Below are positions 25,549 to 34,301 of a stretch of 64,000 nucleotides of DNA, in pieces (the stretch's first letter is position 1; each line of letters starts with the position of its first letter). Both the position numbers and the translations under genes were made by a program. The DNA is from JADGNF01 sp964582085 (GTDB taxonomy: Archaea; Thermoproteota; Bathyarchaeia; Bathyarchaeales; Bathycorpusculaceae). The notes beneath the pieces are model-generated. The model was not told the origin of the DNA. It saw nothing but the letters and a program-made list of their open reading frames with translations, and searched no databases. The stretch lies in assembly GCA_964582085.1 (NCBI GenBank), contig CAZOPV010000007.1:62001-126000 (forward strand). The letters are read 5' to 3'.

Positions 25549-26043
25549 TTGATGATGATTATGGCGCAAATAACAATCGAATACATGATTTTGATCCCAC
25601 TACTAATTCTGCAAATATTCCTTTTCCCCCTAACCGTCGGTTGGATAATGAACACTTGGGTAGATTCTCGCAGATCACTAGCGCTCAAAGAAACCGCTGA
25701 CTATATCAGCAACTCGATTCAACAGATGTATTTCTCTTTAAATCATGCCTCCATATCGGCGGGTAATTTAGCTAGCAAACTAGACGCACCCCCCTTCATA
25801 GAGGGCTATTACTATGGTGGAAACGCCACAATACGGGAAGTTCTGGAGCCCGAGTTTAACGGAAGCAAAATTCTGGAAATAACTCTCAAATTGATCGGGC
25901 TTGAAATTATGGTCTCCTCGGCAGTTATATTGGGACACCATGCTGAATGGTGCAATTCATTTTTCATTAGCAACTCTACCACGGCATGTGTGATAGGTGA
26001 AAAATTTCCGAATGGCACAATCTTAATGCATTTTGGTACTTAA
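25549..26043 (+). CDS. Pilin-like protein 2 (TadE-like)
   Basis: A 164-residue protein. The start could be TTG (25549) or one of the ATGs at 25552, 25555 or 25561; the last gives MAQITIEYMILIPLLILQIF. Cleavage after Ala would put Glu at position +5 of the mature protein, the residue conserved in type IV pilins and TadE proteins. One membrane helix (residues 8-30) is followed by a 130-residue outer domain. Its stop overlaps the next start by one base (TAATG), so it is in the pilus operon. Confidence 0.7.
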   Translation: MMMIMAQITIEYMILIPLLILQIFLFPLTVGWIMNTWVDSRRSLALKETADYISNSIQQMYFSLNHASISAGNLASKLDAPPFIEGYYYGGNATIREVLEPEFNGSKILEITLKLIGLEIMVSSAVILGHHAEWCNSFFISNSTTACVIGEKFPNGTILMHFGT

Positions 26044-27296
26044 TGGCGGAACTTACTATGGCAAGTGCTTCAGTGGATCATATGGTTTCAATCACAATTT
26101 TCTTAGCTGCGATACTGCTTTTTTCGAATATTTTCAGTCAAACAATTCAGACGGCAGTTATCTATCAGCAACACCGATCTATAGCCACAAAATGTAGTGC
26201 TGTCCTCGACAGCTTGTTGCTTAACCCTGGAAACCCAGAATATTGGGCGCTCGAAGATTCAACTCCCTCCACCTTTGGCTTACAGGATCCAGAGTTTAAA
26301 CAGTATCACCTTAATCCGTTTGCTCTCATGCGACTTATGCCTGCTAATGATAATCCAGTTTACTATCCACAGTTGAACACAACTTACAGTAACATAACAC
26401 GGGGGTTCGGGCAATCGCTTTTCATGCCCTACAATAAACTGGTCAATTACTCTACAGCATCTATGTTACTGGGGTTAAACAACACCTATGGTTTTAGCTT
26501 AACCCTAACACCTATAGTCTCAGTCAACATAGCTGAGGTGGAACCAGAGCAGCCAGACCAGTTAAAGTTGCGAATACTCGTCGTCGGAGCTGGTTTCCCT
26601 TTGGCTGGTGCTCCTCTCAACTATTGCTTTTTCATGGTTACAGGAAGAGCCCAAGGTTCCTATCCTGCCTATTCAATTAAGTACAATGCCACTTTTACAG
26701 ATGATGCTGGCGTAGCTTATGTGGTGTTCAACGATTTTGACCGGCAATCATCTTTCCTCTTTATGGCATATGCACACTTAGGTGGTTTAACAGGCATAGG
26801 TTACTACGGTGACGTCACCTATAGAGAAAGCTTTGTGATTCCATTCATATCTAACTTTGAAACAGGAGAAGTCATCTTAGCCCACAGCTGGGATGTTCAC
26901 GCAGGAGATAACCCTGCCGAGATAGCTTTCAACGCCACATTTGTTTTGCTTAACACTGACTATACTTTCCGTGAAATGCCACTTGATAACGTTACCGGCA
27001 AAGTTGTGGGCAAACTCAACTATGGACAAGACCCACAGCATGCCTACGCTAATTTGACTATAAACACCAACAGTAGTGGCATTCTGATTGTAACTTACAG
27101 CAAAAGCGCAAAAGATACCGGCGTAGTGATAATGCCTTGGGGCATAAGTTCTCTAGCTTTCCCCGTAACTTTCGGAGGAGACCCTTCAAATCAAGAGTGG
27201 GTTGCCACTGATATACGCCAAGTTACAGTTAACGAGATCGCTTATCAAGCGAAGCTTTCACTTTGGAGTTTAGAGGGCTCTCAGGTGATTGGCTGA
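26043..27296 (+). CDS. Pilin-like protein 3, large membrane-anchored exoprotein
   Basis: A 417-residue protein with one N-terminal membrane helix (DHMVSITIFLAAILLFSNIF, residues 13-32) and a long Asn/Thr/Tyr-rich extracellular part carrying several N-x-S/T sequons and a fibronectin/Ig-like stretch (LRILVVGAGFPLAGAPLNYC). The mature part is too large for a major pilin and is more like a minor pilin or tip adhesin. Start and stop each overlap the neighbouring genes by one base (TAATG before, TGATG after), giving tight operon structure. Confidence 0.7.
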   Translation: MAELTMASASVDHMVSITIFLAAILLFSNIFSQTIQTAVIYQQHRSIATKCSAVLDSLLLNPGNPEYWALEDSTPSTFGLQDPEFKQYHLNPFALMRLMPANDNPVYYPQLNTTYSNITRGFGQSLFMPYNKLVNYSTASMLLGLNNTYGFSLTLTPIVSVNIAEVEPEQPDQLKLRILVVGAGFPLAGAPLNYCFFMVTGRAQGSYPAYSIKYNATFTDDAGVAYVVFNDFDRQSSFLFMAYAHLGGLTGIGYYGDVTYRESFVIPFISNFETGEVILAHSWDVHAGDNPAEIAFNATFVLLNTDYTFREMPLDNVTGKVVGKLNYGQDPQHAYANLTINTNSSGILIVTYSKSAKDTGVVIMPWGISSLAFPVTFGGDPSNQEWVATDIRQVTVNEIAYQAKLSLWSLEGSQVIG

Positions 27297-28636
27297 TGAT
27301 GCGCACAGTTGAAGTTCTCATTATTATAATAATCATCACGGGCGCCTTCATAGCGAGTTCTCAATTTGCCGTGCTCCCTTGGCCTCGTCAGATTTCCCCC
27401 ATCAATCTTCGACGTTTGGCGTTAACTACCCTGCAAATTTTGGATTCAAATTATGATCTAAGCCGAGCAGCTTTTGATTTAGGTAATGATACACTCTGGG
27501 ATGGTCTACATGTGGCGCTTTCAGCTGCCCTACCCCCAAACGTTTTGTACAACTTGACAATTTACGAAGTAAACACCTCTAACCCACAGGGAGCCACACT
27601 TTACAATTCTTTGAGATCAATTTCAAACGCAGAAAATTTAGGGGTAACTTCTGATGTATCTTCTTATTTGGCTACCTCTTCTAATGTGACTTTTAATGTT
27701 ACTCCTGAAAGGATAGGGGAACATAGCGGCGACGGGACACTATACATACTTAACTGTAGCGATACTAACAGCTGGTGGACTGCCGGTTACACCTCCAGCA
27801 GCTTGGCAACAGACCTGTACAACCTGTTGTCACCTTTCTTTGTGAACACCATCTTTGTGCAAAACACCAGTCAACTCGGCCAACTCCTGAATGGAACTGC
27901 ACTATCAGGTGAGACATTCAAAAACGCAGTTGTAGTAAACACTTTTGGAGAAGCAGTGCCTATTCCAGACGGCTATTATTCGAGCACCGGCGTCGGATAT
28001 GATTCTCCAAATAATTCTTATGCTTTGTATTGTTACACTTTAGGCCAGAAGGTTTTGCAATACAACTGGACATGGGTAAGCATAGTTGGCTACCCGCTGT
28101 ATTACGTTGGGAACACTGCAAAATTTTCTAATGACCAAAATGGCTGGGGCATCTACGGCATAAAACAGGTAGGTCCGGCAGCACTCAATGCCTTTCTTCA
28201 AGGACTAGATAACCAGACCTATACTTTTTCTTCAACTTCAATAACAGGAAATCCAAGCGGCGTCATGTATTTATCTCCTCAAGCAGTGGAAAACTGCAAC
28301 TACTATGGAATATATCCTGCTCCCTATCAGACAGCCAGTCGTTCCCTGCCAACAAGTATAATCACCAAGTATCACTTGAATGTGACAACCAAGATTTTTG
28401 ACACCGTAGATAATTGGAATCCAGGCGCAGTTTATAGACACGAAATCACTGTAAACGGCACGAAATTTTTCAAAGGTGGCTTTTTGGCTTTAGGTGTAAC
28501 GCGAACACCTGATATAAGACTTACCGCGCTGGGTCTGCTTAGTGATTACAAGCCGAGAAATTACGCATCTGACTATACTGAATATGGGGTGTCACGTTTG
28601 GTGATTTTGCAACTTGGCTTGTTGGGAGGTGTATAG
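27296..28636 (+). CDS. Pilin-like protein 4, large membrane-anchored exoprotein
   Basis: A 446-residue protein. The frame is open from TTG at 27263 inside the previous gene, but ATG at 27296 (or 27299), joined to the previous stop as TGATG, gives the clean N-terminus MMRTVEVLIIIIIITGAFIA with a single hydrophobic helix. The rest is extracellular, Tyr/Asn/Ser-rich and with many sequons. A hydrolase-like beta-sandwich is possible, but nothing is recognised. It belongs to the same operon; the next gene begins two bases after its stop if the ATT start proposed there is right. Confidence 0.7.
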   Translation: MMRTVEVLIIIIIITGAFIASSQFAVLPWPRQISPINLRRLALTTLQILDSNYDLSRAAFDLGNDTLWDGLHVALSAALPPNVLYNLTIYEVNTSNPQGATLYNSLRSISNAENLGVTSDVSSYLATSSNVTFNVTPERIGEHSGDGTLYILNCSDTNSWWTAGYTSSSLATDLYNLLSPFFVNTIFVQNTSQLGQLLNGTALSGETFKNAVVVNTFGEAVPIPDGYYSSTGVGYDSPNNSYALYCYTLGQKVLQYNWTWVSIVGYPLYYVGNTAKFSNDQNGWGIYGIKQVGPAALNAFLQGLDNQTYTFSSTSITGNPSGVMYLSPQAVENCNYYGIYPAPYQTASRSLPTSIITKYHLNVTTKIFDTVDNWNPGAVYRHEITVNGTKFFKGGFLALGVTRTPDIRLTALGLLSDYKPRNYASDYTEYGVSRLVILQLGLLGGV

Positions 28637-28638
28637 CA

Positions 28639-31600
28639 ATTAACAACAACGGTCAATTTTCCATAATCGCGGCTTTATTCGTAGCAGTAATTCTCGTTTC
28701 CTCAGTTATGGTGACTTACTCATCAATACGTTACAGTTCTTTCCAAAACGAACCACAAATTCTAAACGCTATAGATGAGACAAACCAAGCTCTAAAACAA
28801 GTTTTAGGCTTCACTGTCGGCTACTATGGCTCAGTTCTACAAGTTACAGGGAACTTCTCTTACGCTCGCAATCTCGCCACCAACTATCTGAACAGCGGTC
28901 TAGCAAACATTGCCAATATTCACCCAGAATGGGGGGCTTCTTTTAATGTGAACCATTTAGATTTGCGGACTACCTGGTTCACAAACTCCAGCTTCAGCGA
29001 AGGAAACACAACTGTTACCTACGCCTTGACTAGGTTAGGTATAAGCGGAGTTACATATTCAACCTCCTGCCGCCTAGACGTTAACATCTCAGACTCTATA
29101 GAAGGTCAACTTCGACTAACCGTATATGGAGACGGAAATCAACCGCTGAACAATTTAGGCAAACAGTGCTTCAAATTTTACCGTTACCGCTACTCTGACC
29201 TTACATGGGAGACTGTGAACCCGCCGAGTGCACCCACATCTTTTGCAAACGGTACATACTTGATTGATGTACCTCCTGGAATCAGCTCCCCTTCTTACTC
29301 TGTACAAGTTATGGATACACGGGGCATCTCAGTTACAGCATCATCGTTTAGCCACTACACAGCATCGTTATTGTTTAACAGCACTTTTGTGGAAGGCGAC
29401 TACGTAGACACTTACATAACAGGTGTAGGTTTACATAGCAACTTTACAGCGCAGCAGTCAGCGCCTGACGGCGTTTATGATGTCTTAACAGAAGAAAACG
29501 TGGACACAATTTCACAGGATTACTATCCTTCTGCCTCAGTTACTCTTGGATCAACAACACTATACAACGGAACCCTTTCTGATTTGCAAAGCGACAATGA
29601 AGCATACATGCAGTTTCACTCTTACGGTGTTGCTTTCTCTGGATCAGCTACTTTCGGATATACAAATGGGGGCGGGACCTCCAGAAGTATAGAAGATACA
29701 ATTCGTGGTTCAGTCTTTCAAGTTCCCACAGGGGGACAAGCCCAAAGCATATCAGTTTACTTATCGTGTAATAACAGAAAAGTTAAGACAGCAATCTATT
29801 CTAACGCCCACACTCTGATTGCCAGCACAGAAGAAAAAACGGTCACAGCAACAGGCCAATGGGTTACCTTCAATTTTGCAGATCCAAAACCAGTTTTGAC
29901 CGCCAATACAACCTATTTACTTGTCGCGTGGTCTGACTCCGGAAGTGGAAACGTCTACATGTACTCTGTAAGCGGTACTCCAGATCAAGGGCATCGCTTT
30001 AACAAAGCCTACGGGAGTTGGCCCACTTCACCGAGCTTTTCTCATGAAAACACAATGTACTCAATCTACTGCACTTACACTCCTGCAACAGCATACAAAT
30101 GCGAAATCGAGTTTTCAGGCTGGTCAGATACAACTAACTGGGAAGAAATAGTTTGGGCTATAGACACCTCTGCCACCACAGACGTAGACACAGTCTTCCA
30201 ACTCTTCAACTTCCAAACAGAGCAGTATGCAACCAGTGGGGATGGCTATTTTACAGCAACTTTAGACACAACTGACTTGAAAATAAACCAAATAATTAAC
30301 ACAAACCCAACACAGTTTAGAGATGTACTTGGCGGCTGGAAAATAAAATTGACCGCCGTAAAAGTGACAACTACACAATTTGACGTCAACGTTGACCTCG
30401 TCACCTTGAGACCGTCGGGCGCTGTGTACAAACTTGACCTCGAAGAACATTGGACAACTCTAGATGTTGATTATATGAATCCCAGACCAACACTCTGCAT
30501 AAAAACGGGTCCATCTTTCGCTGCAGACCTCAAGGTTGACGTCTGGCATAATGGCTTTTGGCATACCGTCTTGAACGGACTTGCTAGCAACTCATGGAAC
30601 AACGTCTCCATTGCGACGTACTTGGGCTCGTCAGGATTCACCATACGTTTTAACACACTCCAAGATGAGGTTCCAAATAGTTGGCAAATCGACTCTGTAT
30701 TGATTAGACCTGAATCAGACCAAACACTTTTCACAAGTTTAGATGATCCTGCTGCAACAGTAACAGTTGAAGTTCTCCAAAATGGCACAATACGGTGGCT
30801 GGGACAAAACCTGCAACTTACATCTGAAGCCATTCCAATTCCGCCTATTCCTGTGAGGGCCATTCACGTGAACCAAACTATGCTTGACGGCAGAAACGTG
30901 GAAGTTCCTTTTCAAGTAGAAGATTGGGCTTCAGGATACACAGTGCCACTGGGCTTGACCAACAACGTCACGGTCTTCGGCAACAGGCAGATGATAGTTT
31001 TCCTTGTAAACACTCAGGTGACAAAGTTCACAATTTGGTGGAACGGCAGCGACCAAGCAACCCAAACACCGTTAGCTTTCACTAATACCTACTTCAACGA
31101 TGACCCTGCTACTAGAATATTGAACAACGGTAAACTTCGATTAGAATTCTCGTCTTCAGGCTTCACTATAACCTCAACAGCAGGCACAGAAACAATAATC
31201 GCCAAATTAATGCGGATAAACAACGAGGAAGATAACACTGACCCAGAGTTAGCATACACCATATACAACGGCACAATCAGGGACATTGTTCAAGGTGAAG
31301 CTGAATATTCCAGTGGCGCCAACAACTGCCCCAACATCTATTCTCATATAGTTTTGACTTTGCCCGTCAACGTCACATACTTCACCTATCAACTACGTTT
31401 AATATTCATCAGTTCAGCACAAGCTAGGACGCTAACCGACCTCTGTCCTGTTAAACTTTTCTCAACTTCTGCTATAGACATCCAAACTGAAAATGGAACA
31501 TACCACAACTACCCAAAAGTGGTCAATGGCAACGGAACTTTCATCAACTATAACCCTCAAAACACACCCTTTACAACTCACCATTGGAGCCAATTCACCG

Positions 31601-31935
31601 ATGATTTTCCTGTCACAAAAGGCGCCGGAATTATGTTTACTCATTCTGCAAACCAGAATCTTTATGCCTTTGACCCACCATGCGCCACAACCATCACAGG
31701 TTCGCTAAACGTCAGCGTCGGTCTAGACAAAACAATCGAACTGTCTCCTGTGACACAATCTCTCGGACAAGTTTCTTTATTTCCCACTCCCAACGGATAC
31801 GAAATAACTTGGATTGGTGCGATTGTGACTTTCAATGCAGCAGTTCCGCCTATATTTCAGCCCAGCGGAACCAAAACGGGTTTGTGGATACTTGTAGAAA
31901 TTCCCCCACAAATTACGATAACAACAAGCAACTAA
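28639..31935 (+). CDS. Giant pilin-like adhesin (about 1,098 residues), probable ATT start
   Basis: The N-terminal sequence I-N-N-N-G-Q-F-S-I-I-A-A-L-F-V-A-V-I-L-V is a class III-type leader plus membrane helix. It lies upstream of the first available ATG (28708), which would cut the helix away. No ATG, GTG or TTG is in frame before it; ATT at 28639 is eight bases after GGAGGT (28625-28630). The exodomain contains a jelly-roll/carbohydrate-binding-like module (TIRGSVFQVPTGGQAQSISV, VLTANTTYLLVAWSDSGSGN) around residues 345-460 and further beta-rich repeats, ending without a membrane anchor. It is the fifth pilin-like gene of the locus and most likely an adhesin at the pilus tip. Confidence 0.75.
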   Translation: MNNNGQFSIIAALFVAVILVSSVMVTYSSIRYSSFQNEPQILNAIDETNQALKQVLGFTVGYYGSVLQVTGNFSYARNLATNYLNSGLANIANIHPEWGASFNVNHLDLRTTWFTNSSFSEGNTTVTYALTRLGISGVTYSTSCRLDVNISDSIEGQLRLTVYGDGNQPLNNLGKQCFKFYRYRYSDLTWETVNPPSAPTSFANGTYLIDVPPGISSPSYSVQVMDTRGISVTASSFSHYTASLLFNSTFVEGDYVDTYITGVGLHSNFTAQQSAPDGVYDVLTEENVDTISQDYYPSASVTLGSTTLYNGTLSDLQSDNEAYMQFHSYGVAFSGSATFGYTNGGGTSRSIEDTIRGSVFQVPTGGQAQSISVYLSCNNRKVKTAIYSNAHTLIASTEEKTVTATGQWVTFNFADPKPVLTANTTYLLVAWSDSGSGNVYMYSVSGTPDQGHRFNKAYGSWPTSPSFSHENTMYSIYCTYTPATAYKCEIEFSGWSDTTNWEEIVWAIDTSATTDVDTVFQLFNFQTEQYATSGDGYFTATLDTTDLKINQIINTNPTQFRDVLGGWKIKLTAVKVTTTQFDVNVDLVTLRPSGAVYKLDLEEHWTTLDVDYMNPRPTLCIKTGPSFAADLKVDVWHNGFWHTVLNGLASNSWNNVSIATYLGSSGFTIRFNTLQDEVPNSWQIDSVLIRPESDQTLFTSLDDPAATVTVEVLQNGTIRWLGQNLQLTSEAIPIPPIPVRAIHVNQTMLDGRNVEVPFQVEDWASGYTVPLGLTNNVTVFGNRQMIVFLVNTQVTKFTIWWNGSDQATQTPLAFTNTYFNDDPATRILNNGKLRLEFSSSGFTITSTAGTETIIAKLMRINNEEDNTDPELAYTIYNGTIRDIVQGEAEYSSGANNCPNIYSHIVLTLPVNVTYFTYQLRLIFISSAQARTLTDLCPVKLFSTSAIDIQTENGTYHNYPKVVNGNGTFINYNPQNTPFTTHHWSQFTDDFPVTKGAGIMFTHSANQNLYAFDPPCATTITGSLNVSVGLDKTIELSPVTQSLGQVSLFPTPNGYEITWIGAIVTFNAAVPPIFQPSGTKTGLWILVEIPPQITITTSN

Positions 31936-32013
31936 GCTCTAAAGAAAGAACATATCATATTAATACGCCAACGTGTCACACATTATAGAAACCCCAACCA
32001 AGAGGCCCCAAGA

Positions 32014-32832
32014 TTGCAACTAATCTTTGCTGCTACACGAGTAGCCGTTACATTAGCCTTTCTTCTTTACTCTTCGTGGAGCGACTACAAAACCCGAGAA
32101 GTAAGCAACAAGGTCTGGGCACTATACGCACCAATAGCCCTTGTCCTCTCCCTAGTTGAATTCACTCTCTACGACAAAGCTATATTTCCCACTTTCGCCC
32201 TGAGCGCTAGCTTAACCATTGTTTTCGCTTTGCTTCTGTTCTACACAGGCGCTTTTGGAGGGGCTGACTCCAAAGCTTTTATGTGCATCGCATTAGCTCT
32301 TCCCGTTTTCCCCAAAATTCTCCTCACGCCACTTTTGCCGAATGGTCTGTCTCCAATTTCACAGACAATGTTCCCTTTGACTATCCTCAGCACTTCTGTT
32401 TTAATAGCAGCAGCAAGTGGACTCTACTTACTGTTACGCAACATCACCAACCGATTTACTACGGGTAAACCTCTCTTCCAAGGCACCCTTGCTCAGGAAT
32501 CAATTGGCAAAAAAGTGATAGTGCTGATAACAGCACAAAAATTCCCACTTAAAACTTTGAAGGAAAAATGGCATATTTACCCCATGGAGGACATCACAGA
32601 AGAAAGTGACCAACACCTACCCTTGCGAAGAAAACTCGCAGTTGTGCCACGAGACGAAGGCAGAGACGCCGTTCTGGAGCGCCTAGACAAGGCAGTCTCA
32701 GCAGGAAAAATAGACGACGCTTTCTGGGCTACGCCGGGTTTGCCTATGCTGATTTTTGTGACGGTTGGATTAATAATTGCGTTGACCTTTGGCGATATAG
32801 TTTGGGTCTTGGTAAGCCTCTTGTTGAGCTAA
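32014..32832 (+). CDS. Archaeal prepilin peptidase (A24, PibD/ArlK type)
   Basis: A 272-residue membrane aspartyl protease that removes class III signal peptides. The two catalytic Asp motifs are present: SDYKTREV near residue 23 and GAFGGADSKAFMCIA near 87 (the GxxD/GGAD form seen in archaeal enzymes). Six or so membrane spans are predicted, with a cytosolic loop rich in charged residues at 155-230. It starts with TTG. Ending the locus, it supplies processing for the five pilin-like proteins upstream. The long C-terminal insert before the last span is larger than in minimal PibD. Confidence 0.88.
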   Translation: MQLIFAATRVAVTLAFLLYSSWSDYKTREVSNKVWALYAPIALVLSLVEFTLYDKAIFPTFALSASLTIVFALLLFYTGAFGGADSKAFMCIALALPVFPKILLTPLLPNGLSPISQTMFPLTILSTSVLIAAASGLYLLLRNITNRFTTGKPLFQGTLAQESIGKKVIVLITAQKFPLKTLKEKWHIYPMEDITEESDQHLPLRRKLAVVPRDEGRDAVLERLDKAVSAGKIDDAFWATPGLPMLIFVTVGLIIALTFGDIVWVLVSLLLS

Positions 32833-32846
32833 AACAAAAAAGCGTT

Positions 32847-33062
32847 TTAGAAGTTGTTTTTGCTTTTTTTGGCGTACAAGAAAGTGGCGATAACCATCAA
32901 AACAGATCCAAGACTCACAATTGGAAATGAATACGCTCGGTAAGGGTAGGTTAAAACTGCCTGTAACTCCATCTTGCTTGCGACATAGGAGTAGCAGAAA
33001 GTGCTGACAGTGAACAATGTAATGGCTATGAGCAAAAGAATTAGTTCCGTCTTAAACTGCAT
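32847..33062 (-). CDS. Small two-span membrane protein
   Basis: A 71-residue protein with two clear membrane helices (ELILLLIAITLFTVSTFCYS and SFPIVSLGSVLMVIATFLYA) and a basic C-terminus KKSKNNF. It converges on the prepilin peptidase gene with a 14-base gap. A small archaeal membrane protein of unknown function; length and hydrophobic pattern make it a credible gene, but there is no recognisable family. Confidence 0.55.
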   Translation of the reverse strand: MQFKTELILLLIAITLFTVSTFCYSYVASKMELQAVLTYPYRAYSFPIVSLGSVLMVIATFLYAKKSKNNF

Positions 33063-33161
33063 ATTTTTGTTCCTCGGTCTGTTCTTATTGGTAGTTCTCC
33101 CTACTATGGGAAAACATTATTTTAGCTTTGCGGTAAAACAAGACTACGGGATGAGTCTTAT

Positions 33162-34265
33162 TTGAACACCGCCGTAGCTGAAGTCTTAGCTTTTCTGAAA
33201 CGGAAACCAAAAAAAGAGCTCAACGTAGTGGTCATGCCTGATTTTTTCCTTGACCGTATCATAAACCTAAACTGCAATGCAGCAACCTTTCACTCATTGG
33301 TCACCGCTATTATCAGAAGAAAGGGTGGAAGCCAAGATGGCATCCCGCAAAATGACTTGCGTGGCGGCAACGCAGTTAATGTAGCGTCAGCTTTAGCTGC
33401 CTTGGGCGCCAAAGTCACACCTATTGTCTGCACAAACAAGTTTGGGCTTCAACAACTTCGCCGTATCTTCAGAAAAGACACAGTTGACACATCACACGTC
33501 AAAATCTTTCCTAATGCATCAGTTACCACTGCATTGGAGTTCCAGGAAGGCAAGAACAAAGCAAACGTCATGCTCAGAGATGTAGGTTCGCTTGCAGATT
33601 TTGAAGCTAAACACCTCACAGAAGAAGATTGGAAACTTATAGAAAACGCCGATTATGTGTGTTTATTTAATTGGGCTGGAACACAGAAACATGGAACCGA
33701 CTTGGCTGACACAATTTTCAGCCGAGTAAAAGCCGCAGGTAAAGGCAAAACATACTTCGGCACTGCAGACCCAACCCCAAATAAACCCTCAATTCCCAAG
33801 CTAATAGAAGCCGTGCTGAAATCCTCAAATGTTGATATACTGAGCTTAAACGAAAACGAAGCCCTCATCTATGCTTCAATGCTCGACTCAACCATAAGTA
33901 AGAAACACGGAGAATTCTCAGAGAAACTAATCCTTAAAGCAGCCGAAGTACTTGCTACCCATTTGAAAGCAAGAATCGACATTCACACTACACGGTTCTC
34001 CCTCACAAAAATAGATAATCGAACAGTTACAGTTCCAGCTTTTGAAGTAGATATTTTACGTACGACAGGGGCAGGCGACGCTTGGGACGCAGGCAACATA
34101 ATAGGCGACGCTTACGGTCTCTCAGCTGGAGAGCGAATAACCTTAGCGAATGCTACGGCTGCGTGTTACCTATCAAACCACGCGGCAACACATCCCTCGA
34201 GGCAGCAACTGATACGTTTCTTAAAGATGCGCAATAGCCAAATTTTTAAACCCAATTGCGCCTAA
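33162..34265 (+). CDS. PfkB-family sugar kinase
   Basis: A 367-residue ribokinase-like enzyme. The N-terminal DLRGGNAVNVASALAALGAK near residue 63 is the PfkB substrate-binding signature, and the C-terminal ILRTTGAGDAWDAGNIIGDA near 296 contains the GAGD anion hole and catalytic Asp. The start is TTG. The substrate (fructose-phosphate, ribose, nucleoside or an ADP-dependent variant) is not evident. It precedes a phosphohexomutase gene by 36 bases, so sugar activation is the probable context, perhaps for glycosylating the surface and pilus proteins nearby. Confidence 0.88.
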   Translation: MNTAVAEVLAFLKRKPKKELNVVVMPDFFLDRIINLNCNAATFHSLVTAIIRRKGGSQDGIPQNDLRGGNAVNVASALAALGAKVTPIVCTNKFGLQQLRRIFRKDTVDTSHVKIFPNASVTTALEFQEGKNKANVMLRDVGSLADFEAKHLTEEDWKLIENADYVCLFNWAGTQKHGTDLADTIFSRVKAAGKGKTYFGTADPTPNKPSIPKLIEAVLKSSNVDILSLNENEALIYASMLDSTISKKHGEFSEKLILKAAEVLATHLKARIDIHTTRFSLTKIDNRTVTVPAFEVDILRTTGAGDAWDAGNIIGDAYGLSAGERITLANATAACYLSNHAATHPSRQQLIRFLKMRNSQIFKPNCA

Positions 34266-34301
34266 CCATGAAGTGTTCAACCTTAACTTGAGGCAGAGAA
34301 T

